NCBI RefSeq assembly: GCF_000219625.1
Contig: NC_018218.1
Coordinates: 2,046,001 to 2,110,000 of the forward strand
DNA length: 64,000 nucleotides
Reading direction: 5' to 3'
Source of the DNA: Zymoseptoria tritici IPO323
Lineage: Eukaryota > Ascomycota > Dothideomycetes > Mycosphaerellales > Mycosphaerellaceae
Part shown: positions 10,718-23,200 of the stretch, piece after piece
Position numbering within the stretch: the first letter of the stretch is position 1
Layout: each line of letters starts with the position of its first letter
Made by a program: the position numbers and the translations under genes
The notes under the pieces: model-generated
What the model was told of the DNA's origin: nothing
What the model saw: only the letters and a program-made list of their open reading frames with translations
Database searches by the model: none

Positions 10718-13308
10718 TCAGTAAGGCCACTTCCAATCCGTAAACTCCTCCGGGTCCAAACCGGTCTCATACGAGAAATTCGCCGCCCTCGTCCTCGTAT
10801 CGATCAGCTTCTCCCTCGGTCCCGCGCCCTTGTTGCCCAACACACCCTTCAAGTTGTCAATCGCCAGAATCGCCAGCGAGAAACGATCCGCATCGTTGCG
10901 AATGGCCAATTCCAGCGGCGTGTCGATGTTGCCCTTTTCCTTGTATCCGCGGACGTGCATGCGCTCTTGGCCCTTGCGGTTGTAGGTCATGCGGTGCACC
11001 AACCACGGGTAGGAGTGGAAGTTGAACACGACGGGCTTGTCCGAGGTGAAGAGGGCTTCGTATTCGTTGGCGGTCAGGCCGTGTAGATGGTAGCCGTTGG
11101 GCTGGAGTTTGAAGAGGTCGACGACGTTGACGAAGCGGATTTTCAGATCGGGGAGGAGTTCGCGGAGGAGGGCGGTGGCGGCCAGGGCTTCCTTGGTGAC
11201 GACGTCGCCGCATGATGCCATGACCAGGTCGGGTTCCTCGCCGTAGTCGTTTGACGCCCAGTCCCAGACGCCGACGCCTTTGCTGCAGTGAGCAATGGCG
11301 TCTTCCATGGAGAGGTATTGTGGGTGCTCTTGCTTGTCGGCCACGATGACGTTGACGTAGTTCGTGGAGCGGAAGCAGTGATCCATGGTGGAAAGAAGGC
11401 AGTTGGCGTCAGGTGGGAGGTAAATGCGGGTGACTTCGGGGGATTTGTTGGCGACCACGTCGAGGAAGCCAGGGTCCTGATGGGTGAAGCCGTTGTGATC
11501 CTGTCGCCAAACGGTGCTGGTGAGGAGGATGTTGAGGGATGAGACGGCTTGGCGCCATGCGACTTCGTTGCACTTCTCGATCCACTTGCAGTGCTGGTTG
11601 ACCATGGAGTCGATGATGTGGATGAAAGGTTCGTACGAGTTGAGCATGCCGTGGCGACCACTGAGAATGTAGCCTTCGAGCCAACCCTCGACGGTATGTT
11701 CGGAGAGCATCTCCATGACACGACCAGTCGGGCTGAGGTTACCACCATCTTCATCCTCAGGGAGGTATCCGTTCACCCAGACCTTCTTACCAGCCTTGTA
11801 GATCTCGGACAGCTTGTTGCTCTCCGTCTCATCAGGACCGAAAACGCGGAAGGTCTGCATGTTGTCGCGGACAATGTCCCTCAAGAAGGTGGCGAAGATG
11901 TTCATCGATGGCGCTCGGTCGACACCCGCCTTGGTGAGTTTGATGCCGTACTCTTTGAAGTCCTGCAACTTCAGAGGCTTGCGGAGAGTGCCACCATTTG
12001 TGATTGGATTTTCTCCCATGCGCTTGCCCTTTGGCGGTGCCAACTCCCTGAGTTCAGGCACGAGTTTGCCATCCTTGAACAGCTCTTCCGGCTTGTATGC
12101 GCGCATCCACTCTTCCAACTGCTGGAGTTGCTTCGGATCGGTCAGGACCTTGGTGAGCGGGACCTGGTGAGCGCGCCAGAAGCCTTCGAGATGGTGGCCA
12201 TCGACCTTCTTCGGTGCGGTCCAGCCCTTGGGCGAGCGGAGAATGATCATGGGCCATCTTGGGCGGAAGACCTTGCCAGAGTCGCGAGCTTGCTTCTGGA
12301 ACTTGCGGATCTGGACTACGCAGTGTTCGAGTGTGCCTGCCATGGCTTGGTGCATGGTCTCCGGGTCTGAACCTTCCACAACGTACGGCTCCCAGCCGTA
12401 GCCACGGAAGAGTGCCATCAGCTCCTCTTCGGAGATACGAGCGAGTATAGTCGGGTTATTGATCTTGTATCCGTTGAGGTGGAGCACTGGAAGGACAGCA
12501 CCGTCGGTTATCGGGTTGAGGAACTTGTTGCTGTGCCAGCTGGTGGCCAATGGCCCGGTCTCGGACTCGCCATCTCCGACAATGGTTAGAGCAATGGTTT
12601 GCGGGTGGTCGTAGACTGCTCCGAAAGCGTGAGAGATGGAGTAACCTAATTCACCTCCCTAATTCAGAGGGAATCAGGGTCAGCTGAAGCCCAACGAAAA
12701 AGGGTTCAAAACAGCTTCAAGACATGGAAGCACAAACCTCATGGATGCTTCCCGGGGTCTCCGGTGTCATGTGGCTGCCCACTCCTCCTGGGAAAGAGAA
12801 CTGCTTGAAGAACAGCTGAAGACCTTCAAGATCCTCGCTCTTGTTCGGGTAGACCTCGCTGTAGACACCCTCGAGGTAGAAGTTGGAGATGAGACCAGGA
12901 GCTCCATGTCCCGGTCCGGAGACGACAAACGCATCGAGGTCGTACTTCTTGATCAGTCGGTTCATGTGGATGTAGCTGAATCGCGAGATTTCCGTCAGTC
13001 ACATGCAAATATCCAAGAACCATGATCTCAACATACACAAACGACTGTCCAGCATCACTACCCCAATGTCCCAGCAATCTCGGCTTGATGTGTTCCTTCT
13101 TCAGCGGTTCCTGCAGCAGCGGATTCTCTTTGAGGTACAGCATGCCGAGACAAAGGTACAGAGTAGCATTAAAATACGAGTTTGTCTTCAAGAGCTCTTC
13201 CTGGCTGAGCGGCTGATCCTTGATGGTCGAGCGGGTTTCAGTGAAGGGCGACCATATTTGCTGCTGGTCGGTCAGACCGTAGACTGGCGGCTCTTCGGTG
13301 GCAGCCAT
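10718..13308 (-). CDS. Xylulose-5-phosphate/fructose-6-phosphate phosphoketolase, three exons, 816 aa
   Basis: Exons 13308-13037, 12975-12738 and 12658-10718; introns of 61 bp (GTATGT..CAG) and 79 bp (GTTTGT..TTAG). Joining them gives one frame of 816 codons, typical for the family (about 800 aa). Thiamine-diphosphate fold markers: G-H-W-G-S-D-A-G-Q and S-G-P-G-H-G-A-P in the N-terminal part, then G-G-V-G-S-H, E-G-G-E-L-G-Y-S, and [11 protein letters not shown], which binds the cofactor with Mg2+. The enzyme splits xylulose-5-P (and often fructose-6-P) with phosphate, giving acetyl-phosphate plus glyceraldehyde-3-P or erythrose-4-P, a cytosolic shunt feeding C2 metabolism. The start is the ATG before A-A-T-E-E-P-P-V-Y. 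Confidence 0.95.
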
Positions 13309-14232
13309 TGTGAGGTTCAATGCAGTGGGGAGGAGCTGCAGAGAGAGTGTTGTGTGAGGTGATGATATGAAAGGAAGGGAAGAGAGAATGGAAACGCGGG
13401 AAGAGTGATGTAGCAACTCGGTCAATGTTTTGTTTGCGGTGATGACACCGACCCAACACTTTTTTCGTCAAGGAACCTTTCCAGAGCTTCGATCAGAAGC
13501 TCGAAGCTCTTCACGCGGGACACGGCGGAACGTGTCTCTCGCAGCTGTTTGGTGACATCACATGTCAAAAAATCAGGTCCCACTAATAATCGAGGTACCA
13601 GCCGGAGCCATTGAACCTCTCGGAACTGTGACCGGATGCTCACTCGGGACGATTAATATGGAGCCGTGGCGTGGGAAGTGGTCGCATTGTTGATGTACTG
13701 TCAGCAGCCGCGCAATGCCTTCCAGGTTGTTTGTCAAACTCCGGACTCCGGATGTGCTGTATGATTACAGTGCCGCGGATCGCGTCGGGTTGTCTCGAGA
13801 CCGACGAAGGTGCCTGCGTCGTAGTCCAGCTCCTGTCAATATAGCCTCATGTCCCGATAAAGATCGATGGATGGCAGAAGATGTTGACCTTCACATTCAC
13901 GCACAAGTGGGTTTCGGCACATGCAATGTCTTGGCAGGTGAGCTTGACGGCAGGGCTGCTAGGCCTGGGATCGGGCTTCTGTCCGTAGAACCCTCGAATA
14001 TCGATCATGACCGAGATGTGCGACGGGAGTTCTCAAGACCAGTGTGCGGGAAGATGCGATAGAGTCACAAATATCGGTACATAAACTAAGTCTCAAACCC
14101 GCTGTACGCCATGCGCGATGCGCCTTGCAGTAAAAAAGTCCTGCGCCGTTGCTGATGCATTGAAAATCAAAATCCATCCCCATGGCCAGCGCGTGTCTGT
14201 TACTACGCTCCTACCACGATCCTCCTACCACC
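13309..14232. other. Intergenic region holding repeat copy B
   Basis: About 0.92 kb between the phosphoketolase start and the TOM1 stop. Apart from the diverged repeat at 13863-13956 nothing is recognised; other short frames have no coding character. Confidence 0.5.
13863..13956 (-). repeat. Diverged dispersed repeat, copy B
   Basis: Reverse-complement partner of 2374-2455. Read on the minus strand it contains an open stretch starting L-T-C-Q-D-I-A-C-A-E and continuing through V-N-I-F-C-H-P, with several Cys. No start codon or full gene could be assembled around it. Confidence 0.6.
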
Positions 14233-17200
14233 TTACGCAAATCCGAAATACTCGCTGCCCGCAGTGATGGCGGTGTACAGCTGATGTCGTAGCGCCTCGT
14301 AGCTCTCATACTCTGGCAAGTCGAGTTCTGTAAAAGTTTGTCAGTGAAACGCTCGGGAGGTCAATAACGTTTGGAGCGACTCACGATTGAAGCAGGTATG
14401 GCTCGACGGCAACCTCTCCTTGTTGCTGTAGTCTCGATGGATGTTGAACTTGGAAAATCCATTCATGCCCTCCAGCTCCTTGAAGCCGTTAAGCGGGACT
14501 TTGCTCGTACCCGTTACGAACTGCAACAACTTGGCCTTCTCCTCCTTGTCGAAGCTGCGGACCGCTCGCCAGAACCACTGGATTTGTGGCGACGTAGGCT
14601 GGTAGTTGGTGTAGTCGGTGTTGTTCTTCCAGTCATCGACGTCAATATCCGGCAGACCGGATATGAGCAGCTCGAGCTCTTGCTCGTTGAAGATGGACAC
14701 CAGCTCGGCAGGGATAATCTCGTGAAAGCCTTGTAGGAAGTTGTCGAGCTGATTCTTCACGGATGTGACGAGGCGGTAATCGACGACGTGGCGAACGTAT
14801 TCGTGCTTGTTCTCCTCGGTGACGGGGATGTTGCGGCCATTGGAGATGAGATCAACAGTCTCGGTCACACCAAACTTGTCGACATCGACGGAGAATGTCT
14901 CAAAGGTGACATCGGTGATGTCGTTCTCGAGAATCCACACCAGTGACTTGTAGTAGTCCAGGTCGAGCGTCTCCATGTCCTTGAGCGAGACCGACTTGCC
15001 GAGAATGCGACGGTAGACGGCTCGGCTGAAATGGCAGTCGAGAACACGGTTCTCGTAAAGCGCCTTTCCGATGATCCTGCCAATGAACTTGAAGAACATC
15101 AGATGCTCAGGGTTGACCTCGCTGAGAGTGTTCGGGTGGAAGGTCGTGCGGTCCGAGGCGACAGGGTTGAAAAGGGCGTAATCCGGATTGAACATTTGCC
15201 GCGCCATGGCAGCGAACCACTCGCGTGAGACTCCACCAGCATCGACACCTTCCTCGCCGATGAAGCGAATATTGAGCTTTCCGTACTTGATCTCATTTCC
15301 GCTCTTGTAGTAGAGGGATTTGAACGAGTCCAGGAAGACTTGGTCACGTCGAATGCTGAGCTGAAGAGAGGGATGCGCGACACGAACTTCGGTACGACGG
15401 TCGTGAAGCTTGCGGCTGAAGTAGCTGCGCTTGTTATCGAACTCAAGGACCTTGGAGTTCTTTGCGAGCACAGAAAGGTTGCCGTTCATCAGCTTGGGGT
15501 TGTTCCGAATCAGCTCGTTGAGAATCTTGCGGTGTTCGTTGGTGAAGTTGAAGAACAAGCCCTCCATGCGTGCTGCGGGAACAGGCGTGCCCACCTCAGC
15601 GGGAGACGCAGGGCCTGTGACGGCCTCTTTGGCATCCTTCAAAGTGCTGTTCCGACAGACAACCATCAAGGATTCGATCAAAGGAAGCAGGATAGTTGCC
15701 ACGTTGACCATGTTGCCGCGGAGCCGGATGGCGGTGAGGCATGCACTGAGACTGTTCCACATCTTCCCGAATGTGGCGCTCTCGTACAATGTGGGCAGGA
15801 TGTCCTCTTTGAGTTTGCGATCGCCGTCGCTGCTTGAAGGGGACGCCGCCGAAGCAGGAGGCATTCGCTTGGGATCGAATAGGTGGTCGAGCGCAACAAG
15901 AACGCGCAGTAGCTTCCTCTGCTTCGATCCTGCAGATGAGAAGCTCGCCAATGCCAGACCTTGAAGTTCAGTGCCGGTCTCTGCAGCGTCGATTTGCTTG
16001 GCAAGCTCTTCAAGATCCTCAAGCAGTGTCTGCCCGAGCTCCTGTGCTTGACGAATGAGCTCCTTCCCGAACACTTCCTTGGCACCCGGGATGGCTGAGA
16101 GGTTCTTGATGATGTCGAGCGTGTCGCTGAAGGTCTTGCTTGGGCATTCACGAGCGGCCAAGATGTTGACAACAAGGCGAATGTTCTCCTCGGGCACCTC
16201 GGGCGGAGTGAGATCGCGGTGCTTCTTCTTGTTCTCCGTGCTCTTTTCCTTTGACTCCTGTTCAGCCACGACAGGTTCAGCAGTTGCGCTGTCCTGTTCC
16301 GCGGGCTCGGCGGCAGACAGCTCTTGCATTGGCACGTCCGAATCTTCAGTCTGGGGACGCTCGCTCGCTTCTTCATCCTTGTTGGCCTCGGCTTTCTCAG
16401 CGTCTCGCGCCTCCTTGGCTCGTCGAAGCAGGATGGTGAGAGGGTGAGTGACATGACTCAACAGAGATGCCAGCGTCTCCATCACCGCGGTATTCTCAGT
16501 AATGAGCTTGCGATCCAGCAGGGTGAGCAAGGCGTTGAGTGGGAATTTCGCGGCTTTGGTCTCACGGCCCTTTCCCTTCTTGACCGACTTGGCCTTTTGG
16601 CTTGCAATTGTCTCATGCTCGTTGAGGAAGAACGATGGCACGCGAGGGTTGTCGTTTGACAGGGCGTTGAGAGTGCCTAAGCATTGCTGAACAATATTCA
16701 GCGGAGATAGCTCGGTGCTCGCAGTGAAGTTTTGCTGCCCTGTAAGGCTGCGCTTCAATGGTTGAGGAGTCTTTGCGGCAGAAGGCTGCTTTGCTCGCAG
16801 GGACAACTGAGCAAAGCTCCTCTCGACAGCGCTGACATCGGCAGTACCGTCCTGCAGAATGGATAGCAGGATGCTGATGACTTCTGCACGATTCTGGGTG
16901 TTCTTGCACACGTCCGAGAGAATGCCATGAAGATTCGTCTTGCTCTTGCTGTTGAGAGAGACAAACATAAGGCGGAGGAGCGTGGCAATGCCCGACTTGT
17001 CCAGCATCTGAGCAATTGGGCGGCGTTGCCTGCTGACTTCGCGTTCGCCATCGGTTGCGCGTGGAATACCAACTTGTCCGTTGAGGATACGTGCGGTCGC
17101 AGCTTCCAGGCCTCGACCTAGTCGAGCGGCCTGCTCACCACGCGGTGCTCCACGATCTCCCATCAGAGCGCGGGCTTCACGTTGGACAGCTTCGGGAAGC

Positions 17201-20200
17201 GCTGCGAGAGTGTCTTCGTCAGTGTCCATGAGCACAGCCTGTCTCAAAGCCGGGTCCAGCATGGCCATGAAATCTGCATTGTTCATTTCTTGCGGAAGAA
17301 CAGCAGGTGCGGCCGCCGCACCTCCACCATCCTGAGCTGCCCGTCGACGTGCCTCGTCACGCTCGCGGTGACGACGGTCCGCTTGCTCTTGGCGCAGTAG
17401 CTCCTGCTGGAGCTCTCTCGGTAGTGCTTCAAGGAACTCGGGATCAAGCTCAGTTGGGGCCTGGCCTGATCGTGCCGCTTGATTGCGCTGCTCTGCGAAC
17501 TGAGCCGCAATCACTTCCTCGCGCATGTCCTCTGGGAGTGCTTCGATGTACTCACGATCGATGCCGAGACTGGTAATGTCAATGACACGGCCGTGGATGG
17601 TGATTGTCACTCGCTCGGCGGGCTCCTCTTCGGCCTCCGGCGCCGCCGCATCAGCTGATTGAGCTTCTGAGCCCTGAACAACGCCTTCCATGTCGGTGGT
17701 CGCGTCCTCAGTGTCAGTCCGTGCTGCAAGTTCAGCGGCACGCATTTCGGCTTCTTCACGCTCCTTCGCTTCGCGTTCCTCGCGCTCGAGCTTCTCCTTG
17801 GCTTCACGCTCAATTCTCTCCGCCTCTGCGAGCTTGTGGGCTGCCTCTGCCGCTTTCTCCTCCTTGGCCCGACGCTCAGCCTCTTCCTTCTCCCGAACTC
17901 TTCTGGCTTCCATTGCATTCGGGATAAGCGCGCGGAAGAGCATGTTGAGGATGCGAGTGGCCTTTTCCTGGAACTTGCCAGCGAACAGCATACGGGCTTC
18001 CTCTTGCCACCGGACTGAAGTTTGAGATGGTCGAAACTCAACGGCTTGTGCTTCCTCGTTTCCAGCCGCGGCGCGATCATTGAGACGACCGGGCAAAATC
18101 TCTGGCCAGCGACCTCCCATCTGCTCTCGCCATGGACGACTTGGATCAATGTCGATGAGTGCGTGCTGTGCTCCATTGCGGCTTTGAATCGTGAACATCG
18201 GTGGGAGCGCACTTGCTCCAGGCATGCCAAACGCGGCACCAGGATCGACGTTGACGTTGATGACGCCGCCAGCTGTAGGACCCACAGCATTCACAAGACT
18301 CTGGAGGAAATTGTCACCGCCACCACGGTGAACGTATGCACGGCGACCAGGAACGCGACCACCCAGAGCCTCGAGTTCGCGCTCGCGGTTCGCAGCAGCA
18401 GCGCCGCCGTCTCTCTGAAGCAGTGGGTTGACACCATCTTCGTCACGAGAGTTTGGGGTCGCGCGATGTGTTCGGAAGTGGCCTGCTGGCCGAAGATGAT
18501 CACCCATCATTCCGAGCATCTCGTTGAAGCCCCGGTGGTGGTGATGATGGTGGTGATGGCCATGGCCACGCAAAATGGCTGTCGGAGGCTGCGCGTCCCA
18601 TGTCCAGCCGCCATCCTGCTCGTCATCTTCTTCGTCTTCGAGCTCGGGCTCATAGACGATATCTTCTCCATACTCTTCGCCCTCGTCGTCCTCCTCATCG
18701 TCCGGTGCCATTTCATCCTCGAAGAACTCCTCGTCGCCGCCACCCATGTCGAGACGAACGAGACCATCGGGATCGTCGTGGTCGGAAGGATCGTCAACTC
18801 CAAGCACGTGCGCGATGTGCTCCAGTGGGCCACCGTGAGGAGATCCGTCGTCCAAACCACCTTCGTGAGCCTCGAACTCGAGACCGTCATCCTCCCATCC
18901 CTCATCATCGTGATCGCCCAGAGATGCATTGTCATCATCTCCTGTGATTTCCTCCATGTGATCCTCGAATTCGACGTCCTGATCAATGTCATCATCGTCA
19001 TCGTCTTCATCGTCATCGTCCTCGTCTTCATCATCGTCAGAGGAATCATCAGAATCCTCGTTCTCGTCGATAATGTCGACTTCCATTTCGACATCGCCAG
19101 GCACACCTTCGATTTCACCCATGCCATGGATGTCATCGTCGTCGTCACTAACGACCTCGCCATGATCGGCCGTCATCTCTTCCTCGTACTCCATCTCATC
19201 ATCGTACCCGTCATCGTACATCTCCTCATCGTCGTCCTCTTCGTCATCATCCGAATCGTCATCGTCCTCGCCAGCGCCGGATTCGAACATGCCGAGTGAA
19301 GAGCCACGGAAGAGATCGGGCGTCTGTTCGCGGTCGTCATCTTCGTCTCCAGAGACCGATGTGGCAGAGGAGATGTCATCTTCGTCTGCACTCGTCGGAA
19401 TGCCGCTGGACGAGGAGATATCCATCGTTTGGCTGAGATGGATTCCAAGCTCAGTGAGCTGCTTCAAGGGGCCCAGGATGTACTTGACAGCCCTCTTAGC
19501 GTTCGGAAAGTTGAGATCGAGCTCGGCGATTGCTGAAGTCAGCGTGCCGATGAAATTCTTCTCGTACATCAATCGACCCATGTGCTGATGAGAGGTCCAA
19601 TTGCTGGTGTTCTGGGCCGAAGTTCTCTGAAAGTCGACCTTGCCGTTGAGCATCTTGTTGAAGAGTTCTCCAAGAGCCAAAAGTCTAGAGTACCGCTGAT
19701 CGAGAGGCTCTGCGGACGTTGTGGCGTCTTTGAAAGCGCGGAGAGCATGCTCAAGCACAAACTTGCGGACAAATGTGAGGTCGGGCTCGTGCTCGGGGAA
19801 CGTCGTTGGGTCGCTGGATTGCGCGTTGCTGAGATGTCGCTCTTGGGTCTTCGTACACAACGACACGAGGACCTGCGTAGCCCAGTGTGATGTTGCAATT
19901 CTCTTGCGATGGGCCATATCATCTCGATGCTCCAAAGTACCGGCTGGAAGAAGTGTGTTGAGGAGGTAGTTCAAAGTGCCGGCGCGAGGCTTCATTGGCG
20001 TCGACGGATTGGCATCTGACTTGCGGGAAAAATTGATGAAGTCGACCTTGGTGCGATTGTACGAGGCTAGGAGCTCAGCCAAGCACTGTAGCACAAAACA
20101 GCGATAAATGTAGATAGCGTGATCCTCAGGTTTGAAGGCTGGCTTGGTGTTGTTCTTCGTGTCGGCCGATGCAGTCGCTGCAGCGGATGATCCGTCGAGA

Positions 20201-23200
20201 GCATTACTGCTTGCTCCCGCGTCCGACATCTCTACATCGGCCGAAGGAGTTTCTGCTGCTGACTTCTCGTTCTGGCTCTCCTTTGCAACAGCCACAGGCT
20301 TGTCTTCCACGTCCTTGAAGTTGGATAGCTCGCGCAACAAGAATTGAATGACACCATCCGTCGAATCTGTGATCGGCGGTGGTCTTGCTTCGGAAGACTT
20401 GGGCGCCGCGGAGACATCCTCGGTCGGCGCAGATTGATCAGAAACCACGTCAGTTGGTTCGCTTGCAGTGACCGGCGGCTCCTTTTTAAGTGCGAGGCAT
20501 TGAGCTCGATGAGGATGTCCATCGTAGCGTGTGATCTCAAGCAACTCTTGCGTGACCTCGACAAAGACTTCAGGACTGCGAAGGACCAAGTGGTACAGAT
20601 GCCGAATGTACGCGGTCGTGTCCATTGGGCGAGAAGAACGATGGTTCTCGAAGATGGTTCTGATCTCGGCTCGCATAATCTGACGCATGACTCCATCGTC
20701 TTCGACCATGTGTCGCAGAATGAGCATGAAAGAGCCTTGCAGCTTCTCGTCGACCGCACCTGCCAGCTGTCTGGTCATCAAAAAAAGGCGACCCAGGGTG
20801 TATTTCTCGCTGAGGCGAGCCGCGAGCTCACGTCGCCGGGTGAGAATGGTGAGCACTCGGCAGACGGAGAGTGCCAGAGAAGCGTCCTTGCCAACTTTGG
20901 GCAGCAGATCGATCAAGGCGTCGAAGAGTTGCGACCGAATCTCTGGCGCGACAACCGGCTCGGCAACTTCTAGTGCAGGCAAAGGCTTGAGCGGGTCCTC
21001 GGCAGAAGGTGGGCTCCAGGTGACTTCGACGGGCTGTTCGTCCTCGGCAAGGACTCGCTCAATAATGAGCAGGACGGTCCGAATCCAGGGGGCATCTTCT
21101 GCTTTTTGATCTGATCCCAGCTGGACCCAAGCCACAAAGTTCTCAAAGTACTCCTTGAGCTCATCCAGCGTAGAGTCAAAGAAGTCACGGTCTTGGAGAA
21201 TCAGTGCGACCAGGTGTGCGTATGCTTGAATCTTGAGCCCGGACTCCTTGGTTGGCTCCTCGCCTTGCAACGACATCAGTGATGACACCAATGTCGCGCC
21301 GATTTCAGCACGTGGATTTGCACCTTCGCCAGCCTTCGCTACCGCGGCCTGAATCAAGTCCGCGAGCTCAAAGGTTAGGGAGGGTTGATTGCTGAGAACT
21401 TCGAGACAATGGTCGATGAGATCATTGCGAAGGAGCGTACGCTCATCATCCAGGTCATCAATGGTGACGAAGAGTTGCTGCGTGTCTCGCGCTGGCAGAG
21501 ATGGGCGCAATTGACCCAAGACCTCTAACGTTCGCGGGTCCGTCAAGCTGGCGAGATCCTGGGCCCTCATGTCAGGCGGCAATGCGCCGAGGGTGCCCGG
21601 ATTGTCGTCATCAGACATCATGTCGCTATCCAGAGTGAGCAGAGTATGCATTGACCCGCTTGGATCGAGCGTTGCTGCTACTCGAGCTAGGGCACCTCCT
21701 GCCGCCGAAGCAGTTGGTACTTGTGCAGAGGGCTGTTCATCTGCAGGCGGCATCTCAATGTCGGGTCCTGAGCTCGACGAAGGTGCGGGGGCTGCATCAT
21801 TTGGAGCAGGCTCGCCTTGGGGAACTGCAAATCTCGGAGAATGGCTGTCCTTAAGTCTGAGACGCACGTAGCCCTCGGCGTTGCTGCTGTGATTGTTGCA
21901 TCGGTACAAAGCTTCACGGCTGAGTGTCAAGTCAAACCCGAGATTCTTCAGTCTATCGAGACCGTCCAGATTGCGAAGTTTGAATTCGGGAGTATGCGCC
22001 AGCACTCGCCGGCTTGCCTTCTCACTGCGCTTCAGGGCACGGTCTTCACCCTCTGCCTTGAGAATGCAGCGAAGTATGTCGACCACGACCTTGAGGTTGG
22101 TATCGGCGAACTTTTCAAGTTCTTGCGAGTGCCAAATCTTGCTTACCGCCGGGAGCACTGCATGTCGAATCTCGACAAGAAACTGACCTGGCTGGAAGAA
22201 GTCCGGTTGCGTTCTATCTCTCAGAAGGATGAGATTTGTCTGCGAGGCATCGTTGATGCATTTGGAACGAACCACTTGGGTATAGAAGGACAGTATCGCT
22301 TGAATGGCATCCTTCACCGGCTGGTCCACCTTCTCATCCTCGGACTTGTTCGCGAGGGTCTGCACAAAGTGGTCGAGGTAGGAGTTGAGCTTCTCAAACC
22401 CCCCAGCGATGTAGAACTTAGTCAAGACCAGAGTGAGAGCCTCTTTCGTGCCGAATGACTCCATGGAGTACGAATTCCGAAGCATCATTCGACCGATGAT
22501 GACCAACATTTGTGCAATGTACTTGGTGTCCATTCCGTCCTCACCTGGAGGACTTCTGCGGAATTCGAGCTCCCAGATTGCAGCGTTCGCCAAATGTTCC
22601 GCAACATAGATCGCGTGTTGTTTCGATGCAGGCTCGCAGCGCTTCGTCACGATTGCTTGACCAAGTGAATGGTAGAAAGACTCGATTCCATAAGGCACTT
22701 GGCTGAGGAGGTATCGGATTGTCTTGATGTTCTTCGTCACCAGCATACCGTTTCGACTGTCGTCAGAACTCTGCTCAGTCGAAATGTTTACGTCGCTGCT
22801 GTCCTTTTGTGATGAGTCTGTTGACTTCTCCGCTGCGACTTCAACCACTCCGTTCGCATCGATGCGGCGCATGATGAAGGGGCGGGGCTCTGTCTGCGTC
22901 TTGATCTTCTCGGGCAGCATGCGCTGGAAAAACAAGTTCTCCCAAAGACATGTCGCGTGGAGCTTGCTCAAATCTTTAATGAGCTCGACGTAGACATCTG
23001 TGAAGTTGAGGTTCAAGAACAGATGGTTGTTCTGGTTTCCGTGGCGAAGACTGTAGGGAGGCGGAGCCAGCGTACGGCCAAGAACGTGTGTGAGGAGGTG
23101 TGCGTTGAGGAGCGACTTGACGACAGTCGTGCCATCCACTCCCAGTTGAGATACAGATCCGCCTTCGGTTTGCTCGAATTTGCTGAACGCGCTGGACTTT

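Noticed and set aside
11549..12370. A 273-codon plus-strand frame opposite phosphoketolase
   Set aside because: Antisense shadow of a well-supported gene; no recognisable domain.
18022..19299. A 425-codon plus-strand open frame opposite TOM1, rich in Val, Ile and Leu
   Set aside because: It is the antisense shadow of the acidic Asp/Glu tract (GAC/GAT codons read backwards as GTC/ATC); no independent start context or family.
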